Shown here: positions 53,706 to 63,117 of the stretch, in pieces
How the letters are laid out: every line of letters starts with the position of its first letter
Position numbering within the stretch: the stretch's first letter is position 1
Position numbers and translations under genes: made by a program
From: Rhizobium sp. 18055
GTDB taxonomy: Bacteria > Pseudomonadota > Alphaproteobacteria > Rhizobiales > Rhizobiaceae
Direction of reading: 5' to 3'
DNA: 64,000 nt
NCBI RefSeq assembly: GCF_902706285.1
Contig: NZ_CACSKD010000003.1
Coordinates: forward strand, 1-64,000
Notes under the pieces: model-generated
What the model was told of the DNA's origin: nothing
The model's input: only the letters and a program-made list of their open reading frames with translations
Database searches by the model: none

Positions 53706-54803
53706 CTATTTCAGCCGGCCGGTCTGGCCGCGGTCACGAAGATAATGGTCGGCGATGGCGCAGGCGACCATCGCCTCGCCGATCGGCACGGCACGGATGC
53801 CGACGCAGGGGTCGTGGCGACCCTTGGTGCGGATATCGACATTCTTGCCGTCGGCATCGATCGACTGGCGCTCGGTCAGGATCGACGAGGTCGGCTTGAT
53901 GGCAAAGCGGGCGATCACGGGCTGCCCGGTCGAGATGCCGCCGAGAATGCCGCCGGCATGGTTCGACAGGAAGATCGGCTGGCCGTCATTGCCCATCCGC
54001 ATCTCGTCGGCATTCTCTTCGCCGGTAATTTCCGCAGCGTCGAAACCGTTGCCGATCTCCACGCCCTTGACGGCATTGATCGACATCAGCAGCGAGGCGA
54101 TGTCCTGGTCGAGTTTTGCGTAGATAGGAGCGCCCAAACCGGCAGGAACGCCCTCTGCGATGACTTCGACGACAGCGCCGATCGACGAGCCCGCCTTGCG
54201 GATGCCGTCGAGATACTCTTCCCAGACAGGCACGATCTCCGGGTCCGGTGCAAAGAACGGGTTCTTGTCGACCTGAGCCCAGTCCCAGTTCTGCCGGTTG
54301 ATCTTGTGCTTGCCGATCTGCACCAGCGCTGCGCGCACGGTGACGCCGGGCACCACGAGGCGGGCAATGCCGCCGGCTGCCACACGTGCCGCGGTTTCGC
54401 GCGCTGACGAGCGACCGCCGCCGCGATAGTCGCGAATGCCGTATTTGACGTCATAGGTGTAGTCGGCATGGCCAGGACGATACTGCCGGGCGATCTCGCC
54501 GTAATCCTTCGAGCGCTGGTCGGTGTTCTCGATCATCATCGAGATCGGCGTGCCGGTCGAGATCATCGTCTCGCCATCGGCGTCGAGCATCACCCCCGAC
54601 AGCACCTTGACGAGATCGTCCTCGCGGCGCTGCGTCACGAAGCGGGACTGGCCGGGCTTGCGCTTGTCGAGCCAGACCTGCAGGTCTTCGAGCTTGAAGC
54701 GCAGGCCGGGAGGGCAGCCATCGACGATACAGCCAAGGGCCGGGCCGTGGCTTTCGCCCCAGGTGGTTACGCGGAAAAGGTGACCGAATGTATTGTGCGA
54801 CAT
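53706..54803 (-). CDS. aroC: Chorismate synthase
   Basis: The last enzyme of the shikimate pathway, converting EPSP to chorismate with reduced FMN. The 365-residue protein has all three signatures: [23 protein letters not shown] at the N-terminus, [30 protein letters not shown] motif (here [19 protein letters not shown]), and the C-terminal [19 protein letters not shown]. Start at 54803 gives [10 protein letters not shown], the normal family start. Confidence 0.97.
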   Translation of the reverse strand: MSHNTFGHLFRVTTWGESHGPALGCIVDGCPPGLRFKLEDLQVWLDKRKPGQSRFVTQRREDDLVKVLSGVMLDADGETMISTGTPISMMIENTDQRSKDYGEIARQYRPGHADYTYDVKYGIRDYRGGGRSSARETAARVAAGGIARLVVPGVTVRAALVQIGKHKINRQNWDWAQVDKNPFFAPDPEIVPVWEEYLDGIRKAGSSIGAVVEVIAEGVPAGLGAPIYAKLDQDIASLLMSINAVKGVEIGNGFDAAEITGEENADEMRMGNDGQPIFLSNHAGGILGGISTGQPVIARFAIKPTSSILTERQSIDADGKNVDIRTKGRHDPCVGIRAVPIGEAMVACAIADHYLRDRGQTGRLK

Positions 54804-54961
54804 ATGTTCCGACCGGATCGCGCCCGCCGGGCGTCACCGGCCGCGCCATTCTTCTAAAAGGCGCGACACTCATAGGCCAAAAGCCGTGAGGGCAAAAGGC
54901 TTTCTTTGCGCCAAAGCGTCATGTGGGGGAAATGCTGTTTCTTCAAATTGAGAACAGTGGC

Positions 54962-57900
54962 TTAGGAGGCGATCCGCCAGGCCGTACCGGTGGCCGCTTC
55001 GGTGAAGTCGTCGAAGGAGAGGGGACGCGAGAATGCGTAGCCCTGCAACAGGTCGCAGCCGAGTTCGAGCAGCAGGCTGGCATGCGCCAGCGTCTCGACG
55101 CCCTCTGCCACGGTCTCGACGCCGAGCGAGCGGGCAATGTCGATGATCGAGCTCACCAGCGCGCGTTCCTGTGGCGAGGTGATGATCGGCTGCACCAGCT
55201 GCCGGTCGATCTTCAGCCGCTTGGGCTTCAACTTGAGCAAGCTGACGATCGAGGTGTGGCCGGTGCCGAAATCGTCGATCTCGATATCGATGCCGAGCGC
55301 CTTGATCCGCTCGAGATTGTCGGTCGCCACATCCTCGCTCTCGTCGAGGAAGATCGATTCGACCAGCTCGAAGGAGATCTCGCCCGGCCGGATCTGCAGT
55401 GTGCTCAGCGAATCGGCCAGCGTCTCGTCATGCAGGCGACGCGCCGAGACGTTGACGGAGACCTTGGGCACGTAGAGCCCCAGTGCCGTCCAGCGCATCT
55501 TGTCCTTCAGGGCGGTTTCGAGGACGATGCGGTCGAGCGTCTGCACGACGTTGATCTCTTCGGCGATCTTCAGGAACTTGTCCGGAGTCAGCAATCCTCT
55601 GGACGGATGCTGCCAGCGCACCAGCGCCTCGACGCCGGTCAGCTGCATGGTGCGGGCGCTGAATTGCGGCTGGTACCAGGCGGTGAACTCGCCGTTCTCG
55701 ATGCCGGTCAGGATCTCGTCGGCCAGCCGCTTGTTGTTGATGATGTCGGCCTGCAGGTTGTGATTGAAGAACTGGTAGCGGTTGCGCCCCTGGCTCTTGG
55801 CGCGGTAGAGCGCGATATCGGCATTGATCAGCACCTTGCGGGCATCGACCCTGAGGCCGCTCGCCAGCGCAATGCCGATCGACACGCCGCAGCGGCAGGC
55901 AAAGCCCTGGAAATCGATCGGCTGGCGCATCTCCTCGACGATCCGGCCGGCCAGCGCCGACATCTCGGCATCGCTGGCATTCAGCGCCAGGATCACGAAC
56001 TCGTCGCCGCCGATGCGCGCCACGATATCGCTCGGCCGGATGCTGCGCGACAGGACCTGCGAGGCATGCACCAGCATCGCGTCGCCGGCGGCATGGCCGA
56101 GCGTGTCGTTGATTTCCTTGAAGCGGTCGAGGTCGATATGGAGGATGGCGAACTTCTGCCTGATATCGCGGCCGTCCTGCGTCAGCCGCTCCAGTGCAAA
56201 GTCAAGCTTGCGGCGGTTGGCAAGCCCGGTCAGCGGGTCGTGCAGCGAATTGTGCTCGATACGGTTTTTGGCGAGCTCGAGCTCGATGTTCTTGCCGATC
56301 GCCTCGTCCTTGGCGGCTTTCAGCTGCGCCGTCATCAACGCGTCTTCGGTGATGTCGAAGGCAACGCCGATGATCTTCAGCTGGCCGCTCGATGTCGCAT
56401 GGACCTTGCCGGTCGAGCGCACGTAGCGCATCTTGCCGTCTTCCGTGGGAACGCGACAGACGAGTGTATGGGTGTCGCCGATAGCCTTGAAATAGCGCGC
56501 GCTTTCGATCGCCAGCGGACGATCTTCCTCGATGATGCATGACAGCCACGTCGCTTCGTCCATGAAACCGGCAACGGGTGAAAGGCCGTAGAGTTCGTGC
56601 ATGCGGTCATCCCAGTAGGAGCCGCCTTCTTCGCCAAGCGCGGCTTCCCAGATGCCGCACTGGTAGGAATCAAGCGCCAGATCGAGCTTGCCGGACAATT
56701 CGGCGAGTTCTGCCTCGCGGTGTGAAAGCTCGTCGAGGGCAAGTTCCAACTCCGCATTCTTGATGTCGCTCATATCCTTGGCGTGGCGCAGGGTCTCCGC
56801 CGCCACGGCGTCGGCCGTCACGTCCCAGACGATCCCGATCGTCTTGCTGGTGCCGGCGGCATCGCTGTAGACCGATCCAACCGATCTGAGGTGGCGGGTG
56901 CTGCCGTCCGCAAGCTCGACGCGGTACTGCGTCGTATAGGCCGAACCGGACCGGCCCTCGGTCAACAGATGGATCTTGGCGACGCGTCGGTCGTCGGAAA
57001 CGATGGTTCCCAGCCAGTCGTCGATCGAATAGCTGCCTTCGCGCGGTTGCTTGCCGTGGAGTGCGGCGGCGCGCTCGTCCCAGAGCAGGCTTTGGCCGGC
57101 GTCCCTGAGTTCCCAGATGCCGATGTTGGATGATTCCAGTGCCAGATTGAGCCGCTGCGACAATTCCAGCAGGGTTTCCTCGCGCTTCACCAACTGTCCG
57201 ATATTCTTGTTGCGCTCGCCGAGCAGCAATGTGGCGAAAAATACCGGAACGATCGTCAGGCAGGCCGCGGCCAGAATGATCAGCCGCAGCGTCTGCTGGT
57301 TTTCAGGCGCCGCGTTCCAGCTGGCCTTTGGTGCCGCAGCGATCTCCCACCGCCCGCCGGCAAACGTGATGTTGCGGGTCAGAGGGTTCTGCGTCAGCAC
57401 ATCGGGTGAGCCGAAAAACGGAGACGCCGCAGCACCGCTCGTGCCCAGATCCCGAAGCGTGATCGAGAGATGGTCGAGATGCGGATATTTCTCCTGGTTC
57501 TCGCTGTCGCGGGCCGGCTTCAGGCCGGTGCTCTCGTAGAACATGTCGGCATCGATGACCGCCTCGACCGCCCCCCAGATGCGGCGCTGTCCATCTTCCT
57601 TCACGAAGACGGGAAAGAAGATCCCGAACGTGTCCTTGTTGTCCGATCCATGGATCGGCCCATAGAAGCGTGCCTGCTGGCTGCCGGTGGTGCGGGCAAC
57701 GGATTGCCGTTCGATCATGAACTCGCGGACGTCGTGGCCGAGGCGCTGTTTTGCCTCGGTTGCCGGAAACACCGAACGGACGACGAAATCGGGGGCGACG
57801 GCGATGTGCACGAAATGCGGGTTCTGGATCAGCAGCCAGGTGATCTGGCGCTCCATCTCCTCGGCATTCACCTTGGAACTGATCGCCACCATGTTGGAAA

Positions 57901-58138
57901 GATCACGCACGATGGTGATGTCCATGTTGATCTGCGCGGTGACGCGGGCGCGGATCAGGCTGGTCTCGTTTTCGGTGCGGATCTGCAGTTCACGAAGATG
58001 GGCAAGGGTATTGGTGCGGTCCAGGGTGAAGCCGACAATGACCACCACGACGGCAACGAGGCAGGAAACCAGAAACGAGATATGGGTATGCCTCAAGGCC
58101 TTCCGCGATGTGAACTTATCTTTCAGGCGGAATTGCAA
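54962..58138 (-). CDS. Membrane CHASE-PAS-GGDEF-EAL bifunctional cyclic-di-GMP protein
   Basis: A 1058-residue signalling protein predicted to make and/or break down c-di-GMP. TM1 (about 22-41) and a second TM (about 290-315) flank a periplasmic CHASE domain. Two PAS-like regions follow (about 335-455 and 490-620, separated by a coiled coil). GGDEF is intact at 710-714 (ARIGGDEFVIL), so cyclase activity is possible. The EAL domain has EAL at 837-839 (GVEALVRW), DDFGTGHTS and KIDRQLVQ, supporting phosphodiesterase activity. The net activity cannot be predicted. Ends in a Ser close to the EAL core. It lies alone, upstream of an AT-rich gap. Confidence 0.94.
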   Translation of the reverse strand: MQFRLKDKFTSRKALRHTHISFLVSCLVAVVVVIVGFTLDRTNTLAHLRELQIRTENETSLIRARVTAQINMDITIVRDLSNMVAISSKVNAEEMERQITWLLIQNPHFVHIAVAPDFVVRSVFPATEAKQRLGHDVREFMIERQSVARTTGSQQARFYGPIHGSDNKDTFGIFFPVFVKEDGQRRIWGAVEAVIDADMFYESTGLKPARDSENQEKYPHLDHLSITLRDLGTSGAAASPFFGSPDVLTQNPLTRNITFAGGRWEIAAAPKASWNAAPENQQTLRLIILAAACLTIVPVFFATLLLGERNKNIGQLVKREETLLELSQRLNLALESSNIGIWELRDAGQSLLWDERAAALHGKQPREGSYSIDDWLGTIVSDDRRVAKIHLLTEGRSGSAYTTQYRVELADGSTRHLRSVGSVYSDAAGTSKTIGIVWDVTADAVAAETLRHAKDMSDIKNAELELALDELSHREAELAELSGKLDLALDSYQCGIWEAALGEEGGSYWDDRMHELYGLSPVAGFMDEATWLSCIIEEDRPLAIESARYFKAIGDTHTLVCRVPTEDGKMRYVRSTGKVHATSSGQLKIIGVAFDITEDALMTAQLKAAKDEAIGKNIELELAKNRIEHNSLHDPLTGLANRRKLDFALERLTQDGRDIRQKFAILHIDLDRFKEINDTLGHAAGDAMLVHASQVLSRSIRPSDIVARIGGDEFVILALNASDAEMSALAGRIVEEMRQPIDFQGFACRCGVSIGIALASGLRVDARKVLINADIALYRAKSQGRNRYQFFNHNLQADIINNKRLADEILTGIENGEFTAWYQPQFSARTMQLTGVEALVRWQHPSRGLLTPDKFLKIAEEINVVQTLDRIVLETALKDKMRWTALGLYVPKVSVNVSARRLHDETLADSLSTLQIRPGEISFELVESIFLDESEDVATDNLERIKALGIDIEIDDFGTGHTSIVSLLKLKPKRLKIDRQLVQPIITSPQERALVSSIIDIARSLGVETVAEGVETLAHASLLLELGCDLLQGYAFSRPLSFDDFTEAATGTAWRIAS

Positions 58139-58380
58139 GACCCAGTCTCCCCGTTTTCCCGGTCACTGTAGTCAGAAGGCGTTAATTTACGATTTCCTAC
58201 AGGCGGTACTTTAGGTGCGTCTTAAGTGTGACGTGGCTGAATGGACCCTATTGATTGTTGTTAAAATGCCCTTCATCAATTGGGCGCGGAAGGTCACGGT
58301 TCAGGGCAACTTTCGCCATATTCGGGAGGCTATCTATGCGCAATGGGATATTTGAGTCGAGTTTTCGAAGGAATGCCGTC

Positions 58381-58641
58381 ATGCGCTTCGTAGTTGCTAC
58401 ACTTTTGGCCACAGCAAGCTTTCTGTCGCCGATCAGCGGCTTTGCTGAAAGCGCCGACGTCGAGGCGACGATCAAGACTGTCGATATGAGCAGTATGAGC
58501 CTGACGCTCGACGACGGAAAAACCTATCAGGCGTCCGAGGAGTTCAACTTCGAAGGCCTGAAGGCCGGCGTCAAGGTCGTCGTCTTCTACACCGAAGTGG
58601 ATGGCAAGCGCGTCATCAACGATCTCGACATCGTTCAGTAA
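58381..58641 (+). CDS. DUF1344 family small secreted protein
   Basis: An 86-residue protein with a signal peptide (about 1-22, FVVATLLATASFLSPISGFA) and a DUF1344 domain: DVEATIKTVDMSSMSLTLDDGKTYQASEEFNFEGLKAGVKVVVFYTEVDGKRVINDLDIVQ. This domain is common in rhizobial periplasmic proteins; function unknown. ATG at 58381 chosen because AAGGA lies about 9 nt upstream and it sets the signal peptide; 58336 is in frame but adds residues before it. It converges on the phosphatase gene. Confidence 0.85.
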   Translation: MRFVVATLLATASFLSPISGFAESADVEATIKTVDMSSMSLTLDDGKTYQASEEFNFEGLKAGVKVVVFYTEVDGKRVINDLDIVQ

Positions 58642-58665
58642 TCCGGTATCGCCCGATAAGCGCAA

Positions 58666-59256
58666 TCAGATCCAGGCGATTTGCTTGCTTGTCGTTTCGA
58701 TCTTCAGAACACGATCCTGCGGAATTTCGCCTTCGGCCGCTTCGTCCTTCGGCACATCGGCAATCGTCCGGAACAGGCTGCGGATCACGCCGCCATGGGT
58801 GACGCATACAGTCGGACGATCAACCTCGTTGAGCCAGGATGCCACCCGCCACGACATGATTTCGTAGCTCTCGGCATCGGCACCCGGCGGTATGAAATCC
58901 CACTTGTTGAGATTGCGCTCGACGATGCGATCCTTGGAGGTCGCCTTCAGTTCCTTGATGGTATGGCCTTCCCAGTCACCGAACGATACCTCGACGAGAC
59001 GTTCGTCGGTCCGGTAGTCCTTGGGCGGCAGGTTCATCGCCTCGCGGGCGATTTCCATCGTCTCGCGTGTACGCCCCAGCGGGCTGGCCATGAAATCGAA
59101 GGCGATGCCCTCGACCTTGAGGATTTCAGCGAGATTGATGCCGTTCTGTCGCGCTTGTTCGCGGCCTATGGCATTGAGCGGAATATCCTTTTGCCCTTGC
59201 AGGCGACGTTCCGCGTTCCAGTCTGTCTGGCCGTGTCGAATGACGTAGATAAGCAA
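58666..59256 (-). CDS. Histidine phosphatase family protein
   Basis: A 196-residue branch-1 histidine phosphatase. The catalytic motif is VIRHGQTDWNAERRLQGQKDIPLN with Arg-His-Gly at residues 7-9; ASPLGRTRETMEIA carries a second conserved Arg, and VTHGGVIRSL the second catalytic His. It resembles the GpmB/CobC-like group; the substrate is not known. It lies downstream of fabI with an 81-bp gap, possibly in one transcript. Confidence 0.92.
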   Translation of the reverse strand: MLIYVIRHGQTDWNAERRLQGQKDIPLNAIGREQARQNGINLAEILKVEGIAFDFMASPLGRTRETMEIAREAMNLPPKDYRTDERLVEVSFGDWEGHTIKELKATSKDRIVERNLNKWDFIPPGADAESYEIMSWRVASWLNEVDRPTVCVTHGGVIRSLFRTIADVPKDEAAEGEIPQDRVLKIETTSKQIAWI

Positions 59257-59337
59257 TGATCGGCTCCGTATTGCGCACGGCCCCTGAATCGCTTGCGCGA
59301 GGAGGGGCCGCGAGCACGACGCATTAAAAGAGTGCGA

Positions 59338-60156
59338 TCAGTCTTTTATGACGGAAATGTCAGGCGCGTCCACCGCCTTCATGCCGATAACATGATAACC
59401 GCTGTCGGCGTGATGCACCTCGCCGGTGACCGAGCGCGACAGGTCGGACAGCATGTAGAGGCCGACATCGCCCACTTCTTCGATGGTCACGGTGCGACGC
59501 AGCGGTGCGTTATACTCGTTCCACTTGAGGATATAGCGGAAGTCGCCGATACCGGACGCTGCCAGCGTCTTGATCGGGCCGGCCGAAATGGCGTTGACGC
59601 GAATGTTCTTCGGTCCGAGATCCACGGCCAGATACTTCACGCTGGCTTCGAGTGCTGCCTTGGCAACGCCCATGACGTTGTAGTTCGGCATGACCTTTTC
59701 GGCGCCGTAATAGGTCAGCGTCAGCATAGAGCCGCCATCCGTCATCAGCTTTTCGGCGCGACGGGCGATCGAGGTGAAGGAATAAACCGAGATCTGCATC
59801 GTCTTGGCGAAGTTATCCGCCGAAGTATCGACGTAGCGGCCGGTGAGTTCGTCTTTGTCGGAAAAACCAATCGCATGCACGATGAAGTCGATCTTGCCCC
59901 AGGTCTTCTCGATATTGTCGAAAACCGCGTCGATAGATGCTTCATCGCTGACATCACAGTGTCCGGCAAGAATGCCGCCGAGTTCTGCTGCCAGCGGCTC
60001 TACCCGCTTCTTCAGCGCATCGCCCTGATAGGTAAAGGCAATCTCGCCGCCCTGTGCATGAATAGCTTTGGCAATGCCCCACGCAATCGAACGATTGTTG
60101 GCAACGCCCATAACGACGCCGCGCTTGCCTGACATGAGGCCTGATGCCTGAGCCAT
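59338..60156 (-). CDS. fabI: Enoyl-[acyl-carrier-protein] reductase (NADH)
   Basis: Reduces the enoyl-ACP double bond in the last step of each fatty acid elongation cycle. The 272-residue protein has the atypical SDR start GVVMGVANNRSIAWGIAKAIHAQGGEIAFTYQGD, FIVHAIGFSDKDELTGRYVDTS, and the catalytic YNVMGVAKAAL segment with the Tyr-x6-Lys pattern of FabI. The length is usual. Some rhizobia have two fabI genes; I cannot tell which this matches. The upstream gene is a DnaJ-like protein. Confidence 0.97.
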   Translation of the reverse strand: MAQASGLMSGKRGVVMGVANNRSIAWGIAKAIHAQGGEIAFTYQGDALKKRVEPLAAELGGILAGHCDVSDEASIDAVFDNIEKTWGKIDFIVHAIGFSDKDELTGRYVDTSADNFAKTMQISVYSFTSIARRAEKLMTDGGSMLTLTYYGAEKVMPNYNVMGVAKAALEASVKYLAVDLGPKNIRVNAISAGPIKTLAASGIGDFRYILKWNEYNAPLRRTVTIEEVGDVGLYMLSDLSRSVTGEVHHADSGYHVIGMKAVDAPDISVIKD

Positions 60157-60278
60157 ATTTCGCCCCCTAAGGAAGTTGATCGGTCCTGCCTATGGCATAG
60201 GCTGCCAGTTGGTTCAAGATTGGCAGCAATCATCAACTGTTAGGTATCGTAACAAAGGGTGCTCTTGTCACCAAAATT

Positions 60279-61469
60279 TCACAAAAACAGCCCGTTCTTC
60301 ATGATCCGCATCAAATCCGTGACCTTGTCATCGGGCTTTTCCCACAGGATAATGCGCAACTCGACCACCAGATCACCCTTGCCACCCTCGCCATTGGCCA
60401 GTCCCTGACCCGCAAACCGGATGGTTTTGTCGGAGCCGGACCATGCCGGAATGGTGACGGTCAGCGGGCCGTTCGGTCCATCGATGCGGGCATCGGTGCC
60501 GAGCACGGCGTTTTCGATCGTGACCGGAAGGACGGTGTGGAGATCGAAGCCATCGACGGTAAAGTCGTCGTGGGCTGCGATATGGATGCTGATCACCGCA
60601 TCGCCGCGCTGCATGCCGACGAGCTTGTGTCCCTGTCCCTTGAGACGCACCGTGTGACCTTCGGTGGTGCCGGGCGTCAGCGCAAAGACGGCGTCGCGGC
60701 CATCGCCGAGATCGACGTTCACCCGGTTGCCCTTCAGAATATCATCGATGGTCACAGTCGCGATGGCGAGTTGGTCCGGTGCCTTCTCGGGCACGGGCGC
60801 GGTGCCGGTGAAACGGCGCACAAGGGATGTCAAAAGGCTGAGTGGCTGAAGAACGGCGCTCGTGGCCGCCGCAGCCGCCTCTTCGGCCGTCTGCTCGGTG
60901 TCCGCAGTTGCGGCGTCGCCGGTCTTGGCGCCATCGCTGTTTTTCTCGGCGCTGGCCTGCTCTGGCCGCTTTGCAGCACCGGCAGAATAGCCCTGCGAAC
61001 GACCGCCGCCACCGCTGGCGGTGCGGGCCTGAGCGCCGAAAATCCGGTCGATCATCTCTTCGGCGGGCTCGGCAGCGCCGGCCTGCTGTTGTTGCTGTGG
61101 TTGTTTGGTCGCCTCTGCTGCCGCCTTCTGGGCTGCGGCACGGGCCAGCTCTTCCATCACGCGTTCGGCGTTTTCCTGCGCCTGCTTGGCGCGGATCGCG
61201 GCTTCGCGTGCGGCATGACGCTGCTGCATGATGGTGTTTTCGTTCTGCTTGGCTTCCGCCATGCGGGCAGCATTGTCGAAAAGGCTGCGCTTCTTGGGAT
61301 CCTTGAGCGTGTCATAGGCCCGGCCGATCTCGGCAAAGCGCGCGCCTGCCATCGGGTCACCCTGATTATGGTCAGGATGGACCACCTTGGCCATGTTGCG
61401 CCAAGCCGCCTTGATTTCGTCCTGCCCCGCGTCGCGCCTGACGCCTAAGATCTTATACGGATCGCGCAT
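60279..61469 (-). CDS. DnaJ-like co-chaperone (CbpA type) with long Ala/Gln-rich linker
   Basis: A 396-residue protein with an N-terminal J domain (about 2-66: DPYKILGVRRDAGQDEIKAAWRNMAKVVHPDHNQGD) carrying the HPD motif at 31-33, needed to stimulate DnaK. An Ala/Gln/Glu-rich linker of about 180 residues replaces the usual Gly/Phe region and the Cys-rich zinc finger is absent, as in CbpA. The DnaJ C-terminal substrate-binding part (about 285-396: TIDDILKGNRVNVDLGDGRDAVFALTPGT...GKGDLVVELRIILWE) closes it. Start at 61469 gives the standard MRDPYKILG; an upstream extension is not family-like. Confidence 0.9.
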   Translation of the reverse strand: MRDPYKILGVRRDAGQDEIKAAWRNMAKVVHPDHNQGDPMAGARFAEIGRAYDTLKDPKKRSLFDNAARMAEAKQNENTIMQQRHAAREAAIRAKQAQENAERVMEELARAAAQKAAAEATKQPQQQQQAGAAEPAEEMIDRIFGAQARTASGGGGRSQGYSAGAAKRPEQASAEKNSDGAKTGDAATADTEQTAEEAAAAATSAVLQPLSLLTSLVRRFTGTAPVPEKAPDQLAIATVTIDDILKGNRVNVDLGDGRDAVFALTPGTTEGHTVRLKGQGHKLVGMQRGDAVISIHIAAHDDFTVDGFDLHTVLPVTIENAVLGTDARIDGPNGPLTVTIPAWSGSDKTIRFAGQGLANGEGGKGDLVVELRIILWEKPDDKVTDLMRIMKNGLFL

Positions 61470-61730
61470 GTTCCAAACCGCCGGTGTCAAATGCGGAGTG
61501 CTTGTGTCTGTCCAGCACTCCGACGCCCCCATACAACTCATTTGCTGCGCTGAAGTTCGCTCCCCAGGAAGAAAAATCAGCGCACATATGAGAGCCACAT
61601 TCCGGCAAAGTTGCTAATCAGTCCTTAGTCTGCAGGGGAACACGCCACGGTTTCACGCGGAATGGTTATTGTTTTGCTAAAAATTGAGGAAATGCGGGAA
61701 TGCCGGTCAGGTCCCGACCGGGCAGGGGCG
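61470..61730. other. Gap between the lipoprotein and DnaJ-like genes
   Basis: 261 bp with no gene or clear element identified; it should hold the promoter of the DnaJ-like gene on the minus strand. Confidence 0.35.
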
Positions 61731-62189
61731 TCAGCCTTCCGGCTGGAAACTCAACAGCTGCCAGTTGCCGCCGCCGACAAGGCAGGTCTTGCCGTAGAAT
61801 TTCGCGATGCCGACATAGGAGTGGCGCGTGGTCTTGAACTGGCGGCAAACCTGGCCGGTCTCATTGTTCTCGACGATGGTATCGATCACCCCGGCGCTGC
61901 CGGTGGAGGCGTTCGCCCAGGGAAGCGGCCTGCCTTCAAGCCCGTGAATGTCTGCCGACGTCACCGCATTGCCGACCGTCATCTCGTCGGAGATCGAATC
62001 GCTGGTCGGTGCCGGTTGCGGCACGGTGCCGGTGGCAACCGAGCGATCGACTTTGGCGCTGCTGAACATATCGAGGCCGCCGGCAACGCAGCCGGAGAGG
62101 GTAAGCACTGCCAAGCCGACAACGCAGAAGGCCGCGCATTGGCGCTTGAGGCCCTTTGTATGACGATCTGACTTTGCTATGACTTCCAC
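61731..62189 (-). CDS. RT0821/Lpp0805 family surface lipoprotein
   Basis: A 152-residue predicted lipoprotein. The signal peptide ends in LTLSGC, a lipobox with its Cys as the lipid-anchored residue. The C-terminal half (NNETGQVCRQFKTTRHSYVGIAKFYGKTCLVGGGNWQLL) matches the 17-kDa-antigen-related RT0821/Lpp0805 family found near pdxH in rhizobia. Function unknown; likely an outer- or inner-membrane-anchored protein. Divergent from pdxH. Confidence 0.87.
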   Translation of the reverse strand: MEVIAKSDRHTKGLKRQCAAFCVVGLAVLTLSGCVAGGLDMFSSAKVDRSVATGTVPQPAPTSDSISDEMTVGNAVTSADIHGLEGRPLPWANASTGSAGVIDTIVENNETGQVCRQFKTTRHSYVGIAKFYGKTCLVGGGNWQLLSFQPEG

Positions 62190-62255
62190 CCTGCGTCCTG
62201 TCCAGTAGTTCGAAGCTGGGCAATTATCGAATAAACCCGGGGAATTTGAGCTAAT

Positions 62256-62876
62256 ATGTCGGAAAATGAGTTAACAACCAGTGACTTCACCGAGCAAAAC
62301 GAGCCGTTCCAACTTTTTGCGGATTGGTTGAAGGAAGCCGAGGCCTCCGAGATCAATGACCCGAATGCGGTAGCGCTTGCGACGGTCGATGAAGACGGCC
62401 TTCCCAATGTCCGCATGGTTCTCCTTAAAGGGTTCGATCAGGACGGATTTGTGTTCTACACGAATTTCGAGAGCCAGAAAGGCCGCGAAGTCCTCGGACA
62501 GAAAAAAGCGGCCATGTGCTTTCACTGGAAAACGCTGCGCCGGCAGGTCAGATTGCGCGGTCCGGTTGAAGTGGTGAGCGACGAGGAAGCCGATGCCTAC
62601 TTCCAGACGCGCGCCCGCGGCAGCCGCATCGGTGCCTGGGCATCCAAGCAGTCGCGACCGCTCGAAAGCCGCTTCGCGCTGGAGAAGGCCGTCGCCGAAT
62701 ACACCGCCCGCTATGCGATCGGCGAGATCCCGCGCCCGGCGCATTGGTCCGGTTTCCGCATCCGGCCTCTCTCGATCGAGTTCTGGAAAGACCAGAAATT
62801 CCGGCTGCACGACCGCATCGAGTTCCGCCGCAGTGAGCCGCAAGGCGGCTGGGACAAGGTGCGGATGTATCCCTGA
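62256..62876 (+). CDS. pdxH: Pyridoxamine 5'-phosphate oxidase
   Basis: An FMN enzyme of 206 residues that oxidises pyridoxine or pyridoxamine 5'-phosphate to pyridoxal 5'-phosphate. It shows [36 protein letters not shown], the FMN-binding [23 protein letters not shown], and the C-terminal signature [19 protein letters not shown]. The length is normal. ATG at 62256 starts in an AT-rich leader divergent from the lipoprotein gene. Confidence 0.97.
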   Translation: MSENELTTSDFTEQNEPFQLFADWLKEAEASEINDPNAVALATVDEDGLPNVRMVLLKGFDQDGFVFYTNFESQKGREVLGQKKAAMCFHWKTLRRQVRLRGPVEVVSDEEADAYFQTRARGSRIGAWASKQSRPLESRFALEKAVAEYTARYAIGEIPRPAHWSGFRIRPLSIEFWKDQKFRLHDRIEFRRSEPQGGWDKVRMYP

Positions 62877-63117
62877 GGTCGCGGTCGCACCGATGATCGA
62901 GTAGCAGGCTGCAGACTGTTGGACGGCGTCTATCCGCGTCGTCCATCTTGTCGCAGCGCAGCAGCAGGCCCAATGTTGACGCCCTTTGCCGTCGACCCCG
63001 TAAGGTTGAAAATCGGCCGATTGCGTCGCCCTTCCGAAGTCTTGGCGTTTGCCGGCTTCGCGCGGCGTTCAAAAGAAAGTGATGTGATACTAATCGAGAG
63101 ACGGCCGCGCCGTTGCT
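62877..63117. other. Gap between pdxH and the deacetylase gene
   Basis: 241 bp without a gene or recognisable repeat. It lies between two convergent genes; no clear terminator hairpin was found. Confidence 0.35.
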
